From Caenorhabditis elegans (Eukaryota > Nematoda > Chromadorea > Rhabditida > Rhabditidae): a stretch of DNA of 64,000 bases. The notes beneath the pieces are model-generated. The model was not told the DNA's origin and searched no databases. It saw only the letters and a program-made list of their open reading frames with translations. A program made the position numbers and the translations under genes. Below, one piece after another: positions 56,401 to 64,000 of this stretch (positions within the stretch are counted from its first letter, which is position 1; each line of letters opens with the position of its first letter). Location: assembly GCF_000002985.6 (NCBI RefSeq), contig NC_003281.10, positions 8,122,001 through 8,186,000 of the forward strand. Reading direction: 5' to 3'.

Positions 56401-57254
56401 ATAATATTTTTTGTTAGAAACAAGAACAAAACAAAACATGAGATGAGGTCATATTTCAAGAAAATGTACTCATGTTCTTTTCGGTTCAAATAATATCGGA
56501 TTTCTCAAACAATTGTTTTCCATGTTTCAAAAGTTCAGCTTCTTACCGTAGTTGTTTTCTTAAATTTTTGAAATCATTGGAAAATTTATTTTGAAGAATT
56601 CAGAGTTAGAGATTCAAAAGGTTTTTGTGACACCCTGACTTTCTACAATTTCCTCATGAATTGAATTTTCCTGGTACTTGTGTATCAGACTATTCCACAC
56701 CAAACTATTCTAAATCCACTTGAAAACTCAATTTATAAACTGAGCATTCAAATCTAAAATATATGTTTCTTGAAAGAACTTTTCCGGAATCCGTTTGCAA
56801 GTTGCCAGATTTTATTCGAAAATTCTTTTGCTAGACAAAAATGAAAAGTTTAGTGTCTCGAACTTCCTGTTTTTCTTTGCCACCCATTTAATAAACCAAC
56901 CTGAAAAAAAAACTTTCAGCGCTCCCACTTTTCCAACCAAAAACACCTGTATCCGGTTTTCAACCCAGCCTCTTCTTTTTTGAAAACCAATTTTTCGGAG
57001 TTTTTGTGTCTTGCTGTTAGACTCCGCCCACCTGTTTGATTTGGGCGCTTGTTCAAATTCAATTTTTCTCGCCTCACTTCATTCTTTTCTCTCTTTTTTA
57101 TTCATCTTGTTCTCCGTGTGCTCCTTCCGCAGACACGATCATCATTTGCCGTTTCTAGAATATTCTTTTTGTCACCGCCGAATTGTTTTTTTGATTAGAA
57201 CTCATAATTAATAAACAACTTACAGAAATCAAAAATCCTTGCTTAGTTGAGAAG

Positions 57255-58296
57255 ATGCCCGTGGCAAAAGACAATCAATTTTGGGATGCACTGATGGAAA
57301 ATAAAGTGGCGAAAAAGTTGATAAAGAAGCATAAATGCAAGGCTAAGTGTGAAAATATTGATGATCTGGCAAATAGATATGAAGTCTCCAAGCAAGAAGT
57401 TGAAAAGGTACCTTTCTATAGAAAATATACTCATAGGCTCTAATCTCTTTCAGGTGTTCAAAATTTTCCAATTAATGGATGACGATGGATCAGGTACAAT
57501 TTCTTCATCTGAAGTTGCCAAAATGTTAAATGAATTGGGTATTGATGTTTCACCAAAAGTTGTTCAAGCTGTAATGAGAAGCAGTGATGTCAGTGGAGAT
57601 GGACAAATTGATTTTGAAGAATTTCTAGCTGCTGTTACTTCCAAAATTAAGGTTCGTAGTTGGATACAGTTCATGGAATCATTTTCTAATTTTCAGCTTA
57701 GTACCGTGAAAGCAGATGTACAGTTGATGCTTTCAAAAATTGATAACAATCCAGAAAAAGTGGTAAGTTGGGGAATGTGGTTTTGTAAAAAGTTTGGAGA
57801 GGTTCGAAGAACAAACAAAATATTTTAGTGAACACTTGATGATTATATTCTGTGAAGAGCCACTCAAGTCTTGTTACTATAGTTGGTATTTTTTCGGAGT
57901 TTCTAAATTGAACAGACTCGTAGGATGTTTGGGGTTAAAAAACAGGGCTCCTAAATCGTAAAACGTGCGTATTGCGAAAAACTTGTATAGCGTAACTGTT
58001 ATACATAAAGGTCACAACTAATTTGTGGTTGTGAGACGTATATTTTGGTGAAAAATCTAAAAGTACTAAACTATATACTTTTTTCAGACGAAATTATTGA
58101 TATATATTTTTTAAAATAAAACTTAACATACAAAACTCTCCAGATCTCGGCTGAAGAACTTGTTGTTGCTTGGAGTGAAACAGTTTCAACAAATATCACC
58201 GTCAAAGAAGCATGTGCACTTATTCAACAAGCAGATACACAAGGACGCGGAAAAGCAACAATCCACGAGTTTATCACAATGTGTCAGACTGTATAA
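57255..58296 (+). CDS. C50C3.5: EF-hand calcium-binding protein, calmodulin-like
   Basis: Four exons: 57255-57407, 57454-57651, 57697-57762 and 58144-58296, giving 189 residues. An N-terminal extension of about 50 residues, rich in Lys, precedes four EF-hand-like segments. Loop 1 (residues 60-71, DDDGSGTISSSE) and loop 2 (96-107, DVSGDGQIDFEE) are canonical calcium-binding loops. Loop 3 (133-144, DNNPEKVISAEE) is degenerate, and loop 4 (170-181, DTQGRGKATIHE) keeps Asp at position 1, Gly at 6 and Glu at 12 but has weak ligands between. Two sites are therefore likely functional. No myristoylation signal or membrane segment is visible, so it is probably a cytosolic calcium sensor with unknown target. 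Spliced-leader-type acceptors lie about 15-30 bp upstream of the ATG. Confidence 0.93.
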
Positions 58297-58617
58297 CTTC
58301 CAATATACGCATTATATCTGCTTCATCCTTCATTCTCACTTACCATCTTTAATATTGATCTCATTTATCGTATTTGCTATTTTACCATTCGATTGATTGC
58401 ATTATTTTTTGAAAAAAATGGGCTTTTGAGAATCTTAGAGCAATGAACCCCTACATAAAGTTTTTGTAACAAAATTCGAATGAAAAATTAGTTGAAAAAC
58501 TGAAAATTTGAAAATTATATATTTTTTTGTTTTTCCTGGACCGTTTTACTACTTACTAAAAAAGTAATTTTAAAGGTAGAGTAGCGCAAGTGGGGATTTT
58601 GTCTAAATGCACTTAAA

Positions 58618-58690
58618 ATGATCCAAAACAACCGAATATCATAATAAAACACTCCAAAAAATTTGAGATATTTCATAATTTCCGGTCAAA
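58618..58690. repeat. Dispersed repeat, copy 2
   Basis: ATGATCCAAAACAACCGAAT and CATAATAAAACACTCC correspond in order to 6604-6680, including the ATTTC-type block at the end. Confidence 0.5.
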
Positions 58691-58992
58691 GTTTTAGCAA
58701 ATTGCCAAAAATTTTGAAAAATACGAACTTTTGAGGAAATTGAAAGAAACATCGCACGTTTAGACCCCTACAATGTTTTAATACAAATAATTTAAACAAA
58801 ATTAAAACATAAAAAATTAAACAATTTTTTTTTGGTCGACTTCCAAAATTAAGAGTGGCAGGAACTGAGTAATTGCCACTTTTTGACAGTAAATAAAAAT
58901 TTTTCAAAAATTTAGTTTCAAAAAAAGTACATAATTGGAAGTGTTGTTTTTCTTGTGGTACGGTACGGGCCAACTTTTTACTCCGGAATTGT

Positions 58993-59183
58993 CTATCCAA
59001 TAGGAATCAGAGAGAACGAGTGCAACTTTTGCTTCGAATTATCCACACTGGATATATGATTAACCATTACGGCCAGAGCATCGGCGAGTGAGGCGAGTGG
59101 CGTATCCAACCTGAAATCGCTGTCAAAGGTAGAGTTCTCGTATGGTTCAAAGTCAAAGGTGTCGAATACACTGAGTATGTGTA
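58993..59183 (-). pseudogene. Possible terminal-exon fragment of an unrecognised gene
   Basis: On the minus strand a TGTTTCTGTTTCAG acceptor (plus about 59190) is followed by an open frame with VHILSVFDTFDFEPYENSTF and then DTPLASLADALAVMVNHISS, ending SLIPIG plus stop at 58993. No upstream exon can be found on this strand, because the next gene upstream runs the other way. I read it as a gene fragment rather than a working gene. The start of the fragment is approximate. Confidence 0.3.
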
Positions 59184-59328
59184 CGTCTGAAACAGAAACA
59201 ATAATCTGTTGGGCACCAGTTGGATGCGCCACTCGCCTCACTCGCCGATGCTCTGGCCGTAATGCTTAATCATATGTGGATAATTCGAAGCAAAAGTTGC
59301 ACTATTTCTCAAGGATTCCTATTGGATA
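58994..59328. repeat. Long inverted duplication with coding-like arms
   Basis: The left arm 58994-59110 and right arm 59219-59328 are reverse complements over about 110 bp with few substitutions, apart from a 7-bp insertion in the left arm. The spacer is 108 bp. The core (complement of GCATCGGCGAGTGAGGCGAG) is identical in both. The left copy read on the minus strand is an open frame whose arm part reads DTPLASLADALAVMVNHISS and ends FSLIPIG and a stop. Before the arm, the frame continues through the spacer back to a CTGTTTCAG acceptor, like a last exon. The right copy is frameshifted relative to it. It is probably a recent inverted duplication of a gene end, and the source gene is not recognised. 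Confidence 0.85.
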
Positions 59329-59345
59329 CAAAGATCGTACTGAAA

Positions 59346-59563
59346 ATGTCGGGTGACATGTTGTTGCATCTGCTCTGGTTAGCGGCATCGACAGTAATCG
59401 CAATTGGTGGGGTTACTGTAGTCTTGTATACATCTGGAAAATTGATTGGAAAATACCAGTAATTGAAGCAGGCGCTGATTATCAAGTTTTTATTATTATT
59501 GATATTTCAGGACTTGCTCTGACTGCTGGTTGCACAATTATTTGCGGATATTTATGGTTTTAA
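59346..59563 (+). CDS. Possible short membrane protein, splicing uncertain
   Basis: An ATG at 59346 opens MSGDMLLHLLWLAASTVIAI and continues as a hydrophobic segment to about 59458, followed by a GTAATT donor. After a TGATATTTCAG acceptor (59510), one frame reads LALTAGCTIICGYLWF and a stop at 59563, which also looks like a membrane span. The obvious donor, however, joins this acceptor in a different frame; only a weak donor at about 59406 (ATTG|GTGGGG) would keep it. It may be a real two-span micro-protein with unusual splicing, or a broken copy. The frame also extends upstream into the inverted duplication. No family is recognised. Confidence 0.3.
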
Positions 59564-59932
59564 AAAGAGTAAAAATTTCTATTTTTCAAATTCTACCTGA
59601 TGGCCGAAGCCTCTTAATGGACGCGAATTAGGAATAATTTTTGTACCGGAATTTCACTAAAAGGCGTGTGACACCAAGTTTCGAAAAAAATAAGGTTGCC
59701 ATGTGTTTCAAAATTGTCTGTAAGAGAGGTGTTCAAGATGTTTTAAGGTGGTTTAATTAATTGAATTTTCACGTGATATTTTGCAATTTCACGTGAACTG
59801 TTGTTTTCAACAAGAACGCAAAACGGGAGAACTTGAACACGTGGTGCCACGTTGCAAAACACACAGGGAAACTTTTGGCATTTCTTCGTTCGTTCTATTG
59901 AAAATTAGTTTCAATTTTGGTTTAATCAAGTT
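59564..59932. promoter_or_regulatory. Upstream region of the spectrin-repeat gene
   Basis: A 369-bp gap. Two TTTCACGTGA words occur at about 59767 and 59789, a spaced direct repeat that includes a CACGTG E-box. Nothing else is recognisable. Confidence 0.4.
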
Positions 59933-62900
59933 ATGAAGGCAATTATTCATGATGATACTGTCGTTCGTGAAATCGAGGTACGTTTTTTTCAAATAATTAT
60001 GATTGAAAAATATCAAAAATTTCGTTTTCAGGGACAGCGTGTGCAGGTGCTTCAAAAGTTTGCCGATTTTGAACTGAAAGCTATTAACAAACGAAGTTCG
60101 ATCATCCAATCGCGTCAACTGCAAGTCTACCTCAGGTTATTATCATGTCAATCATTGTTTTAAAAATAAAAATGTAAATTTATAGGTCAGCGGCTGAGTT
60201 CAAGCAGGTTATCGAGTCACTGATTGAATCATCTGAAGCAGTAGTTACTAGTCAATGTTCTGAAAGTTCCATTCGCGGACAGAAAGTTATTGGGCGTCTA
60301 CAACAAGAAGCTGATGGAAAGCACAATAATTTGCCAATGTTGGAGAACGAGGCCGCCCGTCTTTTGAAAGAAGGTCACTATGCTTCGGATGAGATTCAGG
60401 CAGAGTTCAAAAAATTTAAATACAAATGTTCTAGTATTTTTTTTTTCAGAAGACCTTCAACAATGTTCTATCTCGATGGGAGTATCTGCTGAAGCTTCTC
60501 GCTTTGAAATGGCGCCAACTTGAAAAGGAGATTGAATCCATTGAATTCAAAAACAAGTGTGATTCCATTGTTGACTGGATTTTGAAAATAAAAGAATCGG
60601 ACGAATCTGGAAAAGAAATTTTCGACGAAATTCGGAAGTGTTCCATGGTTTGGAATGAAATATCTGCTACCTTCCAACAAATGCTTGATCCCACTGCAAC
60701 TGATACGAGCAACTATGAAAAAGTGCATGAAACTTGGTCCAACTTCCAGGAATACATCGATTCTCTACACAAGAAGCTTAGCGAAAATGAGCGCTTCCAA
60801 AAGTTTGTTGATAATGCAGAAGATTTGATCAAATGGATGGATGACAAGGAGAAAGAGATTTGTGAGAAGTATTCAAAAATGGATTTTGAAGTTATGATGA
60901 AGTATCGGAAAACAGTTGAGATTGAAATGAAGAGTGTAGAGCAACGGATTAAAGATCTCAAGGAACAATTTGTTGGTATGGAAAATGATAATCTTCGGAA
61001 CATCCCGGATCCGAAGAATCACGTCATCGATGTTGAGCAACGTTTTGAGTCATTCCAAGCTTTCGTTCAAAAGTGGAAAACCGATATAGAGAACTCTGCC
61101 GATGCCGACAAATTGATGAAAGAAGCTGAAAACATCTGCTGTTGGTCATCTGAAAAAATTGAAGATTTGAAGATAATGGCGACTTCAGATACGCCGGATT
61201 GCGATGAAATTATCATGTGGATTGAAACAAATAATTTTGATTTTAATTCTTGGGATAATGTTGTTGTTCAGTTCCTTGCAAGTTCTCAGGTAAACAGATC
61301 CCCAACCTTGTGAAATTAATAATAGTTTTTTAGGAACTTCTAAATAAACAGAACAATGGAAACGTTAAACAAGAAGTTGAAAGAACAACTGAACTTTATG
61401 AGTTGGCAAAGAGAACTATGAAGACTTGCAATGAGTTTTTGGAGGATCGTATCCAAACTATCAATATGGAGAAGCTCATCTTTCAAACTCATCAAAAAGC
61501 TGTCATTCTTGCATCATTTCTTCAAAATCACGAAGAAAGCCCGGAAGATATGAACGCTGAAGATATTGAAAAGGAGATTCGCGTAATCGATGGCATCACT
61601 GTTCGTTGTACTTCCGTTGTTGAGCAGATCGAGAATATTGAGGACGAGCTGCGTCAGAAGCCAGAACAACTCAACCAGCTGAGCGTATACGCGTCGAAAC
61701 AAGTGAACGATTTAAACGAGATGAAAGAAGTTCTGAAAACGACTGTCAATTCTAGAAAAGCTATCCTACAGCGTCTTCTCGATGTCACGTACTTTCTCGA
61801 TAACTGTTGTGAAACTAGAAAACACACTGATACCATGCTCAGCAACGTGAAAAGCAGTAGAGTCAAGCTCGAAATCGTGCAACCTATTAAGGATCAGCTG
61901 GATTCTTTGAAAGTAGAGATGGTGGATATGATGTTGGATGATCAGCAAAAGAACATGGCGAATGAAGAACTCAGAAAAACTTATGAAAATCTGAAAAAGA
62001 TTGAAATGGAAGTCGGTAGACAGGCAAGCCAGAAAGAAGCTAGAAAGGCAGCTGACAGAACAGAAGCCTTCGTTGGAAGAGTACAAAATTGGATTGATAA
62101 CAATCAGGTATTTATATCTTATGAAAGACTAATGAAAATGTATTCTTTTTTTCAGATTCAGGATGATACCGATATCGTTTCTGAAACTGTGAATCTCCGA
62201 CGTACTACCACTCATTATCAACATCTGTTGTCAATCTGTGCTTCGTATAAGAAATCAATTGATTCAAAACTAGAAGAGTTGGCCAACGTTTATACTGATA
62301 ATGATCCAAGATGCCTTCTCGAAGGAATTCAGAATTCTGTTGAAAACTTTGAAGTGAAGATTCACCAAAAAGTAGATGATACAAAGAAACTTTTGCACAT
62401 CACTGAAAACATGAACGAACTGAATTCACAAAACGAATGGATCAGGGCTAAAATCAAGTCGCTAAGTGCGGAACCTCTCTGGGATTCACTGTTAATTGCC
62501 CAGAAAATGAGAAGACGCCACGATAACGATTTCGAAGAAATTGCAAATCGTCGAAAACAAATTACTGAGGTCCTAATAATTGTTTGTTTAGTTATAATAA
62601 GATTTTTTCAGGTAATCCAGAAGAGTGCGACAACGAAAGATCAACCGATACTTCTTGAGATTGAACAAAATTGGGATCGAATGAAGGATTTGTTTGACGA
62701 ACGAGGAGGTGTTCTTGAAAGAATTATCAAATTGTACGAATATGATGAAGAGTCATCGACAACATCAGAATGGCTTCGTGAAAAAATGATATGTGCCGAT
62801 ACAATCGAACCTAAAGAAGACGAATCATTCAATGAAGTTATGGTCAAAAAGTTGGAAGCCTTGACTGAGGAAGTTGAGAATTACAAACCTAGAATCGTTG

Positions 62901-64000
62901 AAACACATGCTCTTCTTGGTACGTTCCCATTTTTGCACAGATGTCTAAGATTATAGTTTTTTCAGAAGACGCACTGGTCACTCCAAACACAAAAGATTCT
63001 ACCTCTCAGCAAACAATGAAATTGAAAGCTGTACTGGCTCGAAAGCAGGGAGAAATTGAATCTGATTACAAAGCATTGAAGAAACTTGTGGAGAGAAAGC
63101 TGAAAACACTCAAAGCAATTCTACAGGATGCAGACATTTCTCATCAAATTGCTGATATAGAGCAGTGGATTGAGGTTGAGCAGAATCAGTTGAACAGATA
63201 TTTGGCATCCGATTCCGATGAGCTGCCCACAAAGTTAGATGATGTAATGACGAATATTCAAAGAAGACGTTCCAATCTCACCGATATCAAGTGCAATGTA
63301 GTTGGACAAGTACAAATGCAAAAGATTGACGACGCATTCGGTATGCTTGATGTTTTCTCGTTTGAAGTCCACCGTATTCGCCAAAAAGCATGCCGTCTCG
63401 AGATATTCAAGAAGTTGGAGAGCCAGACTGAAGATGTGATTGACGCCATCCAAATGAAACTTGAAGAAATTAATGTTTCTCAAAGCACTAGTAGAAAGCG
63501 ACAAGTTGCTGGTGATGATCTGTCGAACCTCGCCGGTGATCTGGAAACACTCAGAAGACGCGTCGTTGAAGCTCTTGACAGATCAAAGGAAGTGAGAGCA
63601 GCCAATGCTGATTTGGCTCCACAAGTGTATGACACCGAAGAAAGACTTGAAAAGCAGTGGACGGATGTTAGTAAGGCCTATGAAAATCATAAAAAACGAA
63701 TGGAGCGCTGTAAAATTCTTTCCGAATTAGACAATGAGATGATCAATATGGAGCAATGGATTGATACGTTCAACGAGGAGGTTACTGTAGTTATTGGAAG
63801 TATCCATGATGGTCTTGGAGTACAAGTTGGTTTAGAATCCATTGATACGTGGAGGTAAGATTGATCAGACTTTTTAAAGCATTTCAATTTCAAATTATTT
63901 CAGAGAAGAACTATCTCATCGTGTGGATCAACTTGGAGGTGTCAAAAACTCTCTTTCCTCTGTTGGCAATGCAATCACAGAACAAGATAAAATGGATCCT
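59933..64000 (+). CDS. C50C3.2: Spectrin-repeat protein, 5' part (runs off the window)
   Basis: Exons are 59933-59977, 60032-60135, 60186-60399, 60450-61289, 61334-62107, 62156-62569, 62612-62918, 62966-63854 and 63904 onward, giving at least 1,228 residues, still open at the end. The protein is built of consecutive helical repeats with spectrin hallmarks, for example NEAARLLKEGHYASDEIQ joined to KTFNNVLSRWEYLL, plus repeated W-centred helices (CDSIVDWILKIKE, AEDLIKWMDDKEK, IADIEQWIEVEQNQ, MINMEQWIDTFNEE). No calponin-homology actin-binding domain precedes the repeats, so it is not a standard beta-spectrin or dystrophin start. It is probably a long cytoskeletal linker. Intron 3 begins with GC, not GT (60400-60449). 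Intron 6 is only 42 nt and stop-free. The gene name is from memory and position. Confidence 0.88.
60400..60449 (+). other. GC-AG intron in the spectrin-repeat gene
   Basis: The exon before ends ATT CAG and the 50-nt intron starts GCAGAG and ends TTTTTTTCAG. No GT donor nearby keeps the frame. With the GC donor the protein reads across as EGHYASDEIQ-KTFNNVLSRW, an uninterrupted spectrin helix, which strongly supports this boundary. Confidence 0.75.

Larger units (their letters stand above)
50298..57254. other. Gene-poor region between prp-8 and the EF-hand gene
   Basis: 7 kb with no exon I can support on either strand. The first 300 bp are the prp-8 3' region. A moderately GC-rich block at 50640-51000 has short frames on both strands but no family likeness or splice pattern. 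It contains palindrome copy 5 (51280-51575), the ACCAATCAG module copy 2 (53438-53482), and two GGGCGGAG words near 54276 and 54309. The last 250 bp before 57255, including CTCCGCCCACC at about 57020, are the likely promoter of the EF-hand gene. Confidence 0.5.
58297..59345. other. Intergenic region with inverted duplication
   Basis: 3' region of the EF-hand gene, the second copy of a dispersed repeat (58618-58690), then the large inverted duplication at 58994-59328. Only the duplication shows coding-like sequence. Confidence 0.6.

Overview
The window reads as nematode nuclear DNA. It is A+T-rich, with introns mostly bounded by GTAAG-type donors and the TTTTCAG acceptor typical of Caenorhabditis. 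Many start codons sit a few bases after such an acceptor, as expected for spliced-leader trans-splicing. Several genes are recognisable as Caenorhabditis elegans chromosome III genes (cosmids C14B9, D2007, C50C3): rpl-21, hsp-12.2, epg-1, bath-42 and prp-8. Names come from protein recognition and memory. Exon borders were worked out by hand from splice sites, reading-frame continuity and family alignment.

Layout, left to right. 1-7590: no supportable coding exon, only repeats and GC-richer non-coding blocks. 7591-8219 (-): ribosomal protein L21. 8865-10271 (+): a 60-residue complex III subunit (UQCR10/QCR9 family). 11675-14404 (+): an ERp72-like three-active-site protein disulfide isomerase ending in KDEL. 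16121-17490 (+): small heat-shock protein HSP-12.2. 17911-22613 (-): phosphorylase kinase alpha-type regulatory subunit, 14 exons. 23018-23855 (+): mitochondrial ribosomal protein L18. 26974-32510 (+): a protein with a C-terminal MSP domain. 33473-33942 (+): a small secreted peptide with two six-cysteine modules. 34076-36168 (-): EPG-1/Atg13. 37418-39332 (-): SKIP-type inositol polyphosphate 5-phosphatase with a C-terminal SKICH domain. 39866-41326 (-): BATH-42 (MATH-BTB). 42377-50297 (+): PRP-8, complete at 2,329 residues. 57255-58296 (+): an EF-hand protein. 59933-64000 (+): the 5' part of a spectrin-repeat protein that continues past the window.

The genes are mostly independent housekeeping functions: translation in cytosol and mitochondria, respiration, ER folding, glycogen control, autophagy, phosphoinositide signalling, ubiquitin adaptor and splicing. 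No clear bacterial-style clustering exists. Divergent pairs share promoter regions (rpl-21/UQCR10, phosphorylase kinase/mrpl-18, bath-42/prp-8), and two pairs converge tail to tail (hsp-12.2/phosphorylase kinase, cysteine-rich peptide/epg-1).

The non-genic content is dominated by palindromic repeats. One family, with arms starting near TACCCGGTCTCG and ending near GAGTACTGTAGTTTC, occurs five times, three of them inside introns. There are also two MITE-like elements with terminal inverted repeats, a long inverted duplication near 59 kb that carries coding-like sequence, and an almost perfect 26-bp hairpin in an hsp-12.2 intron. I saw no wholly new biological system. The most checkable oddities are a GC-AG intron in the spectrin-repeat gene, the inverted duplication near 59 kb, a MITE abutting the 5-phosphatase stop codon, and the two-module cysteine-rich peptide.
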